From: Bacillota bacterium
GTDB lineage: Bacteria; Bacillota; Clostridia; Tissierellales; Tissierellaceae
Assembly: GCA_023388495.1 (NCBI GenBank)
Contig: JAEWGC010000039.1
Coordinates: 1 to 64,000, forward strand
Length of the DNA stretch: 64,000 bases
Direction of reading: 5' to 3'
The notes under the pieces were generated by a model. It searched no databases. It was given only the letters and a program-made list of their open reading frames with translations, and was not told the origin of the DNA. Below are positions 25,349 to 34,095 of the stretch, piece by piece. The position numbers and the translations under genes are program-made. Position 1 is the stretch's first letter, and every line of letters begins with the position of its first letter.

Positions 25349-25681
25349 GTGAATGAAAAAGATAACCTATATATACCTCAAGGACTTAAAGTAGATAAAG
25401 AAATATTCGATGGATTTGGTAAGGAGGAAATGATTAGGTCATTAGTTATATTTTTTATTTTGATTATGATTAATGGTCTAATATTTATATTTAAAAGAAA
25501 TGTAATGATATTTATTGTCATTATGTTTGTATCAGGTAGTGCAAGTATTATGATAACACAAAAAGATAAATCAAATATATCAGTATATGACCAAATAAAA
25601 TATATGATCAGATTTCATAAATCCCAAAAATACTATCCATACAAATATTTACCAGAATGGGGGGAAAAGATTGAGAAATAA
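25349..25681 (+). CDS. PrgI/VirB3-like membrane protein (110 aa)
   Basis: Two adjacent membrane helices (about residues 30-68) preceded by Y-I-P-Q-G-L-K, and then a C-terminal cytoplasmic segment with F-H-K-S-Q-K-Y-Y-P-Y-K. This is the layout of PrgI-family (VirB3-like) proteins, which normally sit next to VirB4. Here VirB4 is 21 kb away and a TadZ-like gene follows instead. GTG start with GGAGGAGGG upstream. Confidence 0.65.
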   Translation: MNEKDNLYIPQGLKVDKEIFDGFGKEEMIRSLVIFFILIMINGLIFIFKRNVMIFIVIMFVSGSASIMITQKDKSNISVYDQIKYMIRFHKSQKYYPYKYLPEWGEKIEK

Positions 25682-26921
25682 AGAAAAAGTATTTTTATGC
25701 TTAGGTAAGCTAGATCCTAAAATTCAAAAGATAATCAATAAAGCTAATATCAATATAATTGATTATGAGGATAATATTAATCTAATTAATGATGTACTAG
25801 AGATTGTTGATTTGGATCTACTAATAATCAATAGAGCATTGGATGAAACTCCTGAAGGAGATATATTAGTTCAAGTAGCATCTAAGGCAAAGGAAAAAGG
25901 TATTAAAATCATAATTCTGTTAGAAGAAATGGAAAGTTCTAAGGAGAGGAAGCTAATTACAAGACTCATTAATGAGGATGTGACTAGCTTTATTAAATTT
26001 AGCGAAGTTACTAAAAGAAAGATTGAGAGGACTGTAAAAAACTATCCTGTAGAGTTTGATTTTAAAGCATTTTCTAAGACTAAGATAGAATACAGAGAGG
26101 TACAAGTTGTAAAGAGTAGATTTAAAGAAGTTATTGCTGTGTATTCTCCTCTTAGTCAAGGAGCTTCTACAATATCCTCTCATATAGCTATGTCAATTGC
26201 TAAAACTCAAAACTGTAAAGTATGTTTAGTAGATTTTAATCCCTTGAAACCATCCTTTAAAAAGATTTTTACTAGAGAATTTGATAGTACCTTAGCAAAT
26301 GTTTTTAACTCCATAGAAAGAGATACATTAACTAACGAAAAATTAGAGGGTTTTTTAACGACTTGCAAGGAGCAGAAGAATTTAGATATTTTAGCAGGGT
26401 TCTATGATATAAATGAATATTATACTTTAGCAAATAACAACTCATTTGCAAAATACATTGATTTAGTAATTGAAAAACTAAAATTCTTATACGATTATGT
26501 AATAATAGACACTCACTCCTGGTATGATATCTACACTAGCAATCAGGCCCTTATTAAAGCTGATAAGGTGATAGTACCTCTATGTGGAAATATATACGAT
26601 ATAGAGGAGACTAACAGGTACATTAATGCCTTTGATAAATATGGGGATTTTGATACAAGAAAGTTTATGTATGTCATAAATAAATATTCAGGAGAAGACC
26701 TAACATTCATAGAAATAGAATCTAGATTAAATGGACAAGTAATAGGATATTTATCTGAAGATAAAGCATATAGAAAAGGAAATGTATTTGGAAGTCAAAA
26801 GCTGATGAACGAGTATATAGGAATTTTAAGAGGATTAGGATTATCTGCAAATAGAAAACTAAATCTATATGAAAAGGTATTTCTAAATAGAAGCAAGGTA
26901 GTATCGGAGGTAGAAGAATGA
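25671..26921 (+). CDS. TadZ/CpaE-like pilus localisation ATPase
   Basis: A MinD/ParA-type protein with an N-terminal receiver-like domain (residues 1-125) and a C-terminal ATPase-like domain (V-Y-S-P-L-S-Q-G-A-S-T-I-S-S at the P-loop position; the Lys of Walker A is missing). Walker A' is C-L-V-D-F-N-P and Walker B is Y-V-I-I-D-T. CpaE/TadZ proteins place the Tad pilus machine in the cell. It overlaps the VirB3-like gene by 11 bases and the TadA gene by 4. The degenerate P-loop suggests a structural role. Confidence 0.8.
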   Translation: MRNKEKVFLCLGKLDPKIQKIINKANINIIDYEDNINLINDVLEIVDLDLLIINRALDETPEGDILVQVASKAKEKGIKIIILLEEMESSKERKLITRLINEDVTSFIKFSEVTKRKIERTVKNYPVEFDFKAFSKTKIEYREVQVVKSRFKEVIAVYSPLSQGASTISSHIAMSIAKTQNCKVCLVDFNPLKPSFKKIFTREFDSTLANVFNSIERDTLTNEKLEGFLTTCKEQKNLDILAGFYDINEYYTLANNNSFAKYIDLVIEKLKFLYDYVIIDTHSWYDIYTSNQALIKADKVIVPLCGNIYDIEETNRYINAFDKYGDFDTRKFMYVINKYSGEDLTFIEIESRLNGQVIGYLSEDKAYRKGNVFGSQKLMNEYIGILRGLGLSANRKLNLYEKVFLNRSKVVSEVEE

Positions 26922-28204
26922 TTGTAAATAGAATTGAAGAACGTTCTATTCAAAAAACTCATAACAAAGATAAGCAAATTATCTCTATATATGATGTAAT
27001 TACTAGAATAGCTGATGAAGTAGTTAGAAGTCATAAAGATTTAATTGCAGATATAACTCTTTCCAAATCTCCAAAGTCTGCTCTTGAGAATGTAATCTTA
27101 AAAATCATTGCTGATAATAACTATAAGGTAGCGGAAGTAAATAGACAAGAACTGGTGAGAGAGGTTACAAACCATATATTAGGTTATGGTATCATGCAAA
27201 AATATATTGATCTTCCCGATTTTAATAATGCTTATATAAATGGTCCTGATAATGTATGGATAAAATGTGGCAGCAGGATGAAAAGAGTAGATGTAAACTT
27301 TGGAAGTAATGAAAATCTACTTTCATATATACAGACTACAATACAAGCTAATTTAAAAGGTGAAATCAATGAGAATAAGGCATTAGTTAAGTTTGAGGAT
27401 AAAGAAAATAAACTTAGAATTATATGTGGTATATCCCCAGTAACTACAATAAGTCCAACTGTAGTTATAAGAAAGCATAGAGATGATGCCTATTCTTTGG
27501 ATGAACTCGTAGATATTGGAATGCTTAGTAAAGAGCAGGCTGATGATTTAGTAAGATATGCTAAATCAGGAGCCAATATTATGTTTGTAGGTAAAGGTGG
27601 AGCTGGAAAGACAACTCTGATGAGAGCAATTTTAGAGGAGTTAAGTGAGGAGACAAGAATACTTGTTATGGAAGAGCATCCTGAACTTTTCCTAAAACAT
27701 CCTAACGCAATTCATACTTTGGTAAAAAGAAATGAATATGGAGAAGTCTATGGAATTAGAGAATTATCTGATATGGGTCTATTGATGAGTATAGATGCTT
27801 ATGTATATGGAGAAATAAGAGAAGGGGAAGCAATGACCTTCTTCAATGGAGCATTTGCGGGAAATCAAACCTTTAATACGGCTCATGCAGGATCAGCTAG
27901 AAAAGCTTTAAGAAAGATGATGATAAATATGAAAATGTCTGGAACTAACCTTTCTGATGAAGTTCTCCTAGATATTCTTTATGAAAGTGTAAATATAATA
28001 GTATATCTTGATAGTTTTACAATAGCTGAAATAGTAGAAATAGTATCTGAAGAAGAGGACAAATATAATTATCTTTGGAAATTTGATATTGCTCATAGAG
28101 AGGCTACCTTTATACAAGGAGAACATAAAAGAGTTGGTCATATAAAATCTGAGGACTTAAAACTTAAATTGCTTCAAACTAACCTTTTAAAGAAGGTGAT
28201 ATAA
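26918..28204 (+). CDS. tadA: TadA/CpaF-type (VirB11 family) secretion ATPase
   Basis: Hexameric ATPase that powers pilus assembly. Walker A is V-G-K-G-G-A-G-K-T-T (about residues 225-234). The Asp box follows as L-V-M-E-E-H-P-E, then the His box and F-N-T-A-H-A-G-S. Length of 428 residues fits CpaF. The N-terminal half (residues 60-200) carries the usual oligomerisation domain. It starts 4 bases before the TadZ stop and is followed immediately by tadB and tadC. In the absence of another VirB11 it might also serve the conjugation channel. Confidence 0.9.
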   Translation: MIVNRIEERSIQKTHNKDKQIISIYDVITRIADEVVRSHKDLIADITLSKSPKSALENVILKIIADNNYKVAEVNRQELVREVTNHILGYGIMQKYIDLPDFNNAYINGPDNVWIKCGSRMKRVDVNFGSNENLLSYIQTTIQANLKGEINENKALVKFEDKENKLRIICGISPVTTISPTVVIRKHRDDAYSLDELVDIGMLSKEQADDLVRYAKSGANIMFVGKGGAGKTTLMRAILEELSEETRILVMEEHPELFLKHPNAIHTLVKRNEYGEVYGIRELSDMGLLMSIDAYVYGEIREGEAMTFFNGAFAGNQTFNTAHAGSARKALRKMMINMKMSGTNLSDEVLLDILYESVNIIVYLDSFTIAEIVEIVSEEEDKYNYLWKFDIAHREATFIQGEHKRVGHIKSEDLKLKLLQTNLLKKVI

Positions 28205-29116
28205 ATGCTTATGATAACAATAATAGTTCTACTATTTCTAGGTCTGTTGCTATTAGTATCTAATATAGATATTAATATTATTTCTCGGGAAATTAATAGA
28301 ATAAAACAAAGGGCCAATAAAGAAAAGAATAGGGTTTATTATAATAAAAGATTCGTAAATTTATTAGACTTCATTGAAAGGCTAATACAAAGATCCAATA
28401 TAAGGGTTTATATACCTTATTCCATAGGATTACATTTCTTTGTATGCTTCATATTCTTTATACTAGGAGCCATGTGGTTAAATCAGTATATGAGCCTTAT
28501 AGTCTCAATAATATTTGGCTTAGGATTATGCACCATACCATTTTTACTATTAAAAATAATTACAGATATCTTATCCTATAGGATAAAAAGAACTTCTGTA
28601 GATTTCTTAATAATACTCAAAAACTTCTTTATATCAGGAAGAAATACTGATATATTTGAGAGCTTTAAAAAGGCTTCTGAATTTATTGCAGAACCTCTCA
28701 AAACCTATATAAATATCATGATATATGAATATGAGCATAAGATTAATCCCATCCAATGCTTAGAAAACTTTAAGGATAACATAGAAGTAGCTGAACTTAA
28801 GATATTTGTTGAAAATCTTAAAATATGTTACATCCATGGTGGTGATATATTAGGTCTAATAGATGCCTTTATTGAAGAGATATCACAACAGAATGACGAT
28901 GAAGATGAAGAAAGTACAGAAGATTCCATGTTAAATATGGGGTTATATATGCTACTTCTTATAAATTTCATAGTAATGTATTTTTTAATCAACTCTAGCT
29001 ATAGACATTCTATTTTGGAGCCTGTTTGGGGGCAGGTAGTATTCGTATTAGATATTTTAATATCTATATATATAGTAATTCAATCAATGAGTAAACTTCA
29101 GGATGAGAGGAGGTGA
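28205..29116 (+). CDS. tadB: TadB-like pilus platform protein
   Basis: Polytopic inner-membrane protein with one N-terminal helix, two helices around residues 75-120, a cytoplasmic T2SSF-type region, and C-terminal helices. The T2SSF-type segment includes D-F-L-I-I-L-K-N-F-F. It lies between tadA and tadC, the usual Tad order. One base separates it from tadA, and its stop overlaps the tadC start. 303 residues fits TadB. Confidence 0.8.
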   Translation: MLMITIIVLLFLGLLLLVSNIDINIISREINRIKQRANKEKNRVYYNKRFVNLLDFIERLIQRSNIRVYIPYSIGLHFFVCFIFFILGAMWLNQYMSLIVSIIFGLGLCTIPFLLLKIITDILSYRIKRTSVDFLIILKNFFISGRNTDIFESFKKASEFIAEPLKTYINIMIYEYEHKINPIQCLENFKDNIEVAELKIFVENLKICYIHGGDILGLIDAFIEEISQQNDDEDEESTEDSMLNMGLYMLLLINFIVMYFLINSSYRHSILEPVWGQVVFVLDILISIYIVIQSMSKLQDERR

Positions 29117-29946
29117 TGAGAATTAAATTTAAAATATTATCAATTATAATTTTGTTAACACTAATATGGTTTAGTCTAATATTAGTGTTTTTTTATTTTA
29201 AAACTAAATATAAGGAGGAAAAAAGTAAAAGTAGAAATTATTATGGCAACAGAAAATTTAAACTTAACTATGATAAAAGATGGTATAAGTCTTTAGATAA
29301 TTACCTAAAAGAATCAGGATATATATTAACTCCTGAATCCTTTATACTAATACATTCATTAGTAGTGATATTGATAGGATATAGTATTTTAAAACTTGGA
29401 TTAGAACAAAGTGGAAGAAGCATTATACCAGTTTTATCTATTATATTAATACTAGTCAATATTCTAATAGGTAAGAAAGTGAAGGATAGAAAAAATAGGA
29501 TTAGACTGGAACTTTGTAATATCCAGGATGTAATGTATTTTCAAAATAAAATAGGTACATCTGAAGATGTAATACTTACCTATGCATCTAAGATAGTAAA
29601 AGCTCCTTTAAAAGAGCCTTTAGAGTACTTAGCTACTGCACCTAAAGTAAGAAAAAACATTGATGATGCACTAGAGGAGTTAAGAAATGTATCAAATGTA
29701 GTAGAACTTCAGTCATTTAGTTTTACTTTACAACAAAGGCAAGAAACAGGATCTTCTTTAGAAAACCATAAGGCACAATCTCAGATGATGAAGAGAAATA
29801 AAAGACTTAGAAGGAAAGTTCAAAGGCAATATAAACGTACCAAATTAGTAGTAGCATCACTGATGTTATTTAGTTGTTATGTTCTACTACTTACGGTACC
29901 ACTATTGGTAGAAGCAATGAGAAGTCTAAATTTAATGTTTAGATAA
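29116..29946 (+). CDS. tadC: TadC-like pilus platform protein
   Basis: Second T2SSF-type platform protein. Helices at about residues 8-28, 75-115 and the C-terminus (V-V-A-S-L-M-L-F-S-C-Y-V-L-L). The cytoplasmic part has Q-Q-R-Q-E-T-G-S-S-L, corresponding to the conserved Gly-rich turn of TadC. ATG 29116 overlaps the tadB stop (TGATG); AGGAGG lies just before. 276 residues. Confidence 0.8.
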   Translation: MRIKFKILSIIILLTLIWFSLILVFFYFKTKYKEEKSKSRNYYGNRKFKLNYDKRWYKSLDNYLKESGYILTPESFILIHSLVVILIGYSILKLGLEQSGRSIIPVLSIILILVNILIGKKVKDRKNRIRLELCNIQDVMYFQNKIGTSEDVILTYASKIVKAPLKEPLEYLATAPKVRKNIDDALEELRNVSNVVELQSFSFTLQQRQETGSSLENHKAQSQMMKRNKRLRRKVQRQYKRTKLVVASLMLFSCYVLLLTVPLLVEAMRSLNLMFR

Positions 29947-29982
29947 ATCAAATAAAAAATAAAATATTAGGGGGAAAATTAA

Positions 29983-30204
29983 ATGAAAAAAATCAATAAC
30001 AGAATAAAGGTATTAAGTAAAAAGGTATTTAGAATTAGAAAAGACAGAAGAGGAAATGGTACAATAACAGCTATAGTTATTTCAGCTATTATATTGATAG
30101 CTTTAGTTCTTCTAAATACACCAATTAGAACCTTTGTAAGCAATATGTGGACTTCATTCGCTAATTTTGTAGAAGATAAATTAACTACATTGTTCAATTC
30201 TTAA
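29983..30204 (+). CDS. Probable type IVb (Flp-like) pilin subunit (73 aa)
   Basis: Short basic leader (K-D-R-R-G-N-G) directly followed by a hydrophobic helix of about 20 residues (T-I-T-A-I-V-I-S-A-I-I-L-I-A-L-V-L), then a short amphipathic tail. This is the Flp pilin pattern, with a likely prepilin peptidase site after Gly. The usual Glu at position 5 is absent. It sits directly after tadC and before the TadE-like gene. No prepilin peptidase gene is in the window, so a host enzyme would be needed. Confidence 0.7.
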   Translation: MKKINNRIKVLSKKVFRIRKDRRGNGTITAIVISAIILIALVLLNTPIRTFVSNMWTSFANFVEDKLTTLFNS

Positions 30205-30223
30205 AATAAATGGAGGGGATAAG

Positions 30224-30604
30224 GTGTCACCAGGAAACTTAGTTATATTATCTCTAGTTCTAATTTTTCTATTTATGTTTGCAGTAGGGAATATTGAATA
30301 TTCCCTACCTTTCTTTCAAAGAATTAAGTTTGATAATATATGTAATAAATATTTATCAATAGTCCAAGCTGAAGGGGGACTAAGTATAACTGATAGAAAT
30401 AACTTAACTAATGAGTTAGAGAACATAGGATTTACAGATATCAGTATAACGGCCCCTACTAAATTAGCATGGAATAGTGAAGCGACTCTAAGGGTAGAAG
30501 CAGATTACATCTTCAAGGTAACTAAAGGTAATCTGTCTAAAGAAGATAAAACTATACGAGCTGTATATGAAAATAAGACTAGAGTAATGACATTAGAAAG
30601 GTAG
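30224..30604 (+). CDS. DUF4320 family (TadE-like) pseudopilin
   Basis: One N-terminal hydrophobic helix (about residues 7-24), then an extracellular domain with a turn G-L-S-I-T-D-R-N-N-L and a beta-rich end. DUF4320 proteins are found next to Tad pilin genes in clostridial conjugative elements. GTG start after GGAGGGGATAAG. 126 residues. The pseudopilin role is inferred from its place in the Tad set. Confidence 0.7.
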   Translation: MSPGNLVILSLVLIFLFMFAVGNIEYSLPFFQRIKFDNICNKYLSIVQAEGGLSITDRNNLTNELENIGFTDISITAPTKLAWNSEATLRVEADYIFKVTKGNLSKEDKTIRAVYENKTRVMTLER

Positions 30605-30611
30605 GGGTTAT

Positions 30612-31127
30612 ATGGGGAAATCATGGATTTATATTGGATTTGCTACGGTAATGATTCTAATAATGATTTTACTTACTATTTTTCTAATAGAGATTACAAC
30701 TATAGTTACTCTAGGAAATAGAGTGGAAAATTCTTTGATAGGAGCAGGATGGGCAGGATTTTCAGAAATAGATTTAAGTAAAATGTCTGAAAGAGCAAAT
30801 GGAATATATGATCCAGAAACTAGAGAGATATACTTAGATAAAACAAAGGCTGAACTTATGGTAAGGAAATATATACGTGAAAATCTAAAGTTAAATATTA
30901 ATTATGTACCAACAAATACAAGCTATATACCTCATAAGGTTAATCCTGTCATAATAGATGAAATAAGGATATTTAATCCTGATGAACTACCCATAGTTGA
31001 AGGTGAAATTAACATTACCAGGACTACAATTAAAATATCAGTTCAAATACCAATGGATATAAAGGGATTAGGCTTTAGATATGCGAAGAAAAATGTATTT
31101 GTTGATATAGATTCATTTTCACAGTAA
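30612..31127 (+). CDS. Membrane-anchored protein of the pilus module (171 aa)
   Basis: Single N-terminal membrane helix (about residues 7-33) followed by a soluble, probably extracytoplasmic domain. It starts 7 bases after the DUF4320 gene with AGGGG before the ATG. It may be a second TadE/TadF-type pseudopilin, but sequence similarity was not obvious. The C-terminal half is beta-rich (I-K-I-S-V-Q-I-P-M-D-I). Confidence 0.6.
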   Translation: MGKSWIYIGFATVMILIMILLTIFLIEITTIVTLGNRVENSLIGAGWAGFSEIDLSKMSERANGIYDPETREIYLDKTKAELMVRKYIRENLKLNINYVPTNTSYIPHKVNPVIIDEIRIFNPDELPIVEGEINITRTTIKISVQIPMDIKGLGFRYAKKNVFVDIDSFSQ

Positions 31128-31139
31128 GGAGGTACAAGT

Positions 31140-31844
31140 TTGAAAGTAAAGATAAATCGTAGACTATTGCAAATAGGTATGGGATGTTTAATAGTAGCTT
31201 TAATATTAACATTCTATACCTTTAATCAAATGAAGAAGGCAGCACAACCAGAATCAACAGAAAGTATTGCATATTTTGCAGAGCATTTACCTAGAGGAAT
31301 AGTATTAAAGGATTCTGATATAAAGATGAAAGAAACTCCCTTATCCATGATTCCCCTTGATGCTATTAAAGATAAAAATATGCTAATAGATAGAGAATTA
31401 ATAATAGATGTAAGTAAAGATGAATTTGCATTATTAAATAAGACTACTGAGAGAGGGGAGATAAATGAAGATGTAGAAAGTATGTGGGAAATAGGCATTG
31501 AAGTTAAAGAGATTGCCGACTTTTTAGGCTCCCAGATAAAAATTGGTGAATACTATGCTCTCCTATTTGCAGATCCAGTTACTAATGAAAAATATCCTAT
31601 TAACAAAGTAAAAATTACAGGATTAGTAGATAGCACAGGAAATGCTATTCATCCTAATAGTGAAGGATTACCTAAAGTAGTTATAATGGCAGTAGAGACT
31701 GAGGAAGAAATGAAAGAAATAGCAAGTTATAAAATGCAAGGATTATTTGAACTTGTTAGACCACCGAAAGGTTGGGAGTATCTAGAAGATGTAATAGAAT
31801 TTGATGGTATAGAAGCAGAGCAAGAATTGGGTAATGATGGTTGA
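31140..31844 (+). CDS. CpaB/RcpC-like protein with SAF domain
   Basis: N-terminal membrane helix (residues 8-27), then an SAF-type region: L-P-R-G-I-V-L-K-D-S-D-I-K and later D-R-E-L-I-I-D-V. CpaB/RcpC proteins bridge the Tad machine and the cell wall. TTG start with AAGGAGGTACAAGT. It is the last gene of the Tad module before a strong terminator. In most Tad loci cpaB is first, so the order is changed here. Confidence 0.7.
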   Translation: MKVKINRRLLQIGMGCLIVALILTFYTFNQMKKAAQPESTESIAYFAEHLPRGIVLKDSDIKMKETPLSMIPLDAIKDKNMLIDRELIIDVSKDEFALLNKTTERGEINEDVESMWEIGIEVKEIADFLGSQIKIGEYYALLFADPVTNEKYPINKVKITGLVDSTGNAIHPNSEGLPKVVIMAVETEEEMKEIASYKMQGLFELVRPPKGWEYLEDVIEFDGIEAEQELGNDG

Positions 31845-31870
31845 TAAGGCAGAGTAAAAAAATATTTGAT

Positions 31871-31910
31871 AAGAAAGCTAGGTGTACATACTTTAGCTTT
31901 CTTATTTATT
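31871..31910 (+). terminator. Terminator closing the VirD4-Tad operon
   Basis: AAGAAAGCTA (31871-31880) and TAGCTTTCTT (31894-31903) followed by a T-rich tail. A decayed second copy lies at 33419-33458. Confidence 0.8.
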
Positions 31911-31975
31911 GTAAAGCAATATAGATTTAATGACTTGTCCCTGTCTGACAAATAAAATATAATGGAGGTGAGATC

Positions 31976-32866
31976 ATGGATTTAAGGGGGATAATTATGG
32001 AAACAATAATTGCTTCACTAATAACAGGTATATTTGGAGTTATAGTAGTATTGATAACTAATGCATCTATCAATAAAAGAGGATATAATAAAATTGACAG
32101 TAAAATAGGAGAGTTAGGAGATGACACGTTATCTAGGCAACATAAGGATATCAGAGAAGATATTAAGCAAACAGAGTTTAGTATTAAAGAGAACATAATA
32201 AACAAAACTGAGAGTATAATAGAAAAGACTTCAAATATTTATTCCAAAGTAGATAACTTAAATGGAATGGTAATTAAAAGTGAAGGAAGATATGAAAATC
32301 TAAATTTAGATCAAAGAGAAGTTAGAAATAATGTAAGTAAACTTGTCTTAGATTGGGAAAAGACTGTATCAGAAAATAAAGAACTTATATCTCAAAATAA
32401 AGAGCTTAAATTGCAGATTGAAACTATTAGATTAGAAAAGCAAGAATTAAAGATGGATAGTCAAAGAATTATGGAAAAATTAAATAATCTTATATCAAAT
32501 AATGAAAAGATAATTACAGAAAATATAGAACTTAAGACGGTGAATCAGGATGTTAGAGAGCAGATAAATAAAATGGAGTTACAAAATAATAAGATTATAT
32601 TGGAAAATACAACTCTTAAAGAAGAAAACATGCAAATGAGAGTAGAGAACGAAACTATAAAATCAGAATTAAGTAAGTTGAAGATTAGCCTAGACCAAGC
32701 AAATTCAAATATGAATAATCTTTTAATAGAAAATGAAAATCTCATAGGAGAAAATAAAAAATTAACTAAAAAAATATTGATTACAGAGCAATTAATAGAT
32801 ATGAAGAAAAATAAAGAAAAAAATCATAAAAAGGTTATTGAAAAGGAAGATGAAATGGAGCTGTAG
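31976..32866 (+). CDS. Membrane-anchored long coiled-coil protein (296 aa)
   Basis: Paralogue of the 162-aa protein at 11999. A short N-terminal membrane helix (about residues 8-30) is followed by 250 residues of continuous heptad-like sequence (E-N-x-x-L repeated), so it should form a long rod. The leader AATGGAGGTGAG is shared with the paralogue. It ends E-K-E-D-E-M-E-L, a shortened version of the acidic tail. Function unknown. It could tether something at the membrane near the export site. Confidence 0.7.
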   Translation: MDLRGIIMETIIASLITGIFGVIVVLITNASINKRGYNKIDSKIGELGDDTLSRQHKDIREDIKQTEFSIKENIINKTESIIEKTSNIYSKVDNLNGMVIKSEGRYENLNLDQREVRNNVSKLVLDWEKTVSENKELISQNKELKLQIETIRLEKQELKMDSQRIMEKLNNLISNNEKIITENIELKTVNQDVREQINKMELQNNKIILENTTLKEENMQMRVENETIKSELSKLKISLDQANSNMNNLLIENENLIGENKKLTKKILITEQLIDMKKNKEKNHKKVIEKEDEMEL

Positions 32867-32869
32867 GCA

Positions 32870-33409
32870 ATGGAAGATAAAATCAATGCCAAAAGTAAAA
32901 GTTGTTTCAAGTGTTATTTTTTTAAAAATGTAAATATTGGCGGAAAGATGTATCATTGGTGCTTTAATACAGCAAATAATGGACATATCAAGAATGTAAA
33001 TAAAGCGGATTATTGCAATCAATATAATGATTATGATATTGATTTTGGATTAGCATCTGATTTACTCACAAGGACTCAAAGAGAACAGAGGAACAATAAG
33101 ATAAAAAAGAAATGTCAAATATTCCGATTCCACTATAGTATAAAGGATAGAGTAGCTATAATTATTTCTAGATTTAGCCATTGGGTTATAATTCTTTCCG
33201 ATGATAAGGAGCATTTATTTCATCAAAGTCAAAATACTTCAAAAGGTTATGAATACGGACAAATGCCAGTATTTAATAAGCCAGATTTTCATCTTCATAG
33301 GGTAATTGATAATACACCAATGACAATTCATAAAATATTTGAAGAGATAGAGAATCATGATGTTTACGTTTTGAAATACAGATATCATGCTAGTATGATA
33401 GGAAGATAA
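32870..33409 (+). CDS. Unknown protein with Cys-rich N-terminus (179 aa)
   Basis: Begins 4 bases after the coiled-coil gene. Residues 10-55 contain S-C-F-K-C-Y-F-F-K, W-C-F-N and Y-C-N, spaced like a zinc-binding site (C-x2-C...C...C). The remainder is rich in aromatic residues and His. No family recognised. It may be a nucleic-acid-binding protein, but that is a guess. Confidence 0.55.
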   Translation: MEDKINAKSKSCFKCYFFKNVNIGGKMYHWCFNTANNGHIKNVNKADYCNQYNDYDIDFGLASDLLTRTQREQRNNKIKKKCQIFRFHYSIKDRVAIIISRFSHWVIILSDDKEHLFHQSQNTSKGYEYGQMPVFNKPDFHLHRVIDNTPMTIHKIFEEIENHDVYVLKYRYHASMIGR

Positions 33410-33418
33410 AATATGTTA

Positions 33419-33460
33419 GATAAGAAAGCTAGGTAAATAATACTTTAGTTTTTTTATCTC
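33419..33460 (+). terminator. Terminator, second copy of the 31871 hairpin
   Basis: GATAAGAAAGCTA and TAGTTTTTTTATC arms with a loop of about 15 bases. The stem is the same AAGAAAGCTA motif as at 31871, suggesting duplication of the coiled-coil gene's flank. Confidence 0.6.
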
Positions 33461-33500
33461 ATCTCAAAAAAATGAAAGTATACAACATATTTGTTGTATT

Positions 33501-33550
33501 ACATTTGGTTAATATCTTAGGATATATTAACCAAATGTTTATGGTATAAT
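33501..33550 (+). promoter_or_regulatory. Promoter with a perfect 15-bp inverted-repeat operator
   Basis: ACATTTGGTTAATAT (33501-33515) and ATATTAACCAAATGT (33524-33538), then TATAAT at 33545-33550. The operator covers the -35 region of the promoter for the VbhA-like antitoxin gene. The half-site TTTGGTT recurs around the promoter at 35175-35226. Confidence 0.65.
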
Positions 33551-33582
33551 ATAATTAAGAAGAAAAAGGAAAAAGTGATATC

Positions 33583-33744
33583 ATGAAAGATATAGAAAAA
33601 ATCATAAGAAAAGTTGATGGAAATATGTCTATAGAAGGTATGCCTTTAAATGAAGAAGATAAAGAGAGAATTAGGGAATGTCTTACTGAAAAAGTTAGTT
33701 TTGATGATATGACTAAACAATTGATAGACAAATACACTATATAG
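33583..33744 (+). CDS. VbhA-like antitoxin (53 aa)
   Basis: Small protein matching the VbhA antitoxin family, which blocks Fic toxins by inserting an inhibitory helix: N-M-S-I-E-G-M-P-L-N-E-E-D, then V-S-F-D-D-M-T-K-Q-L-I. The motif normally has Ser/Thr four residues before the Glu; here it is Asn, so inhibition may be altered. No Fic toxin gene is adjacent. The only Fic gene in the window is 20 kb upstream and has its own inhibitory helix. ATG with AAAAGG upstream. Too short for most gene finders. Confidence 0.65.
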   Translation: MKDIEKIIRKVDGNMSIEGMPLNEEDKERIRECLTEKVSFDDMTKQLIDKYTI

Positions 33745-33770
33745 GTATAAAGATAAAGGAGGGATTTGCT

Positions 33771-34007
33771 GTGACTAACGAAGAGTTTCAAAAAATAGTA
33801 TTAGAGGAACTAAGAAGTTTGAAAGAAGGTCAAGAAGAAATAAAAAAAGGTTTAAAGGCAGTAATTGAACAAACCTCTGATTTAACTTAGTTTCGGGAAG
33901 AAATTAATGCAAAAGTAGATACCTTATTAGAAGATAATAAATCTATTCATCAAATATTAGGAGAACATGAGGTATCAATAAGAACTTTAAGAAGAAGGGT
34001 AATATAA
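33771..34007 (+). pseudogene. Coiled-coil gene with an internal stop (TAG at 33888)
   Basis: Read through the TAG, this gives a 78-residue protein of a small coiled-coil type seen in Firmicutes: T-N-E-E-F-Q-K-I-V-L-E-E-L, then S-D-L-T-stop-F-R-E-E-I-N-A-K-V-D, ending V-S-I-R-T-L-R-R-R-V-I. The stop replaces what is usually Glu or Gln. Good AAAGGAGGG before GTG 33771. Either a nonsense mutation or a sequencing error. Confidence 0.7.
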
Positions 34008-34041
34008 TTATTAATAATTGTATATTATATAATTTACTTGT

Positions 34042-34072
34042 AAATCAGCTTAAATCAATGCTGATTTTTTTA
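34042..34072 (+). terminator. Terminator before the RHH gene
   Basis: AAATCAGC (34042-34049) and GCTGATTT (34060-34067) followed by T-rich tail. Confidence 0.75.
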
Positions 34073-34095
34073 TTGGAAAGATTATAAAATATATC

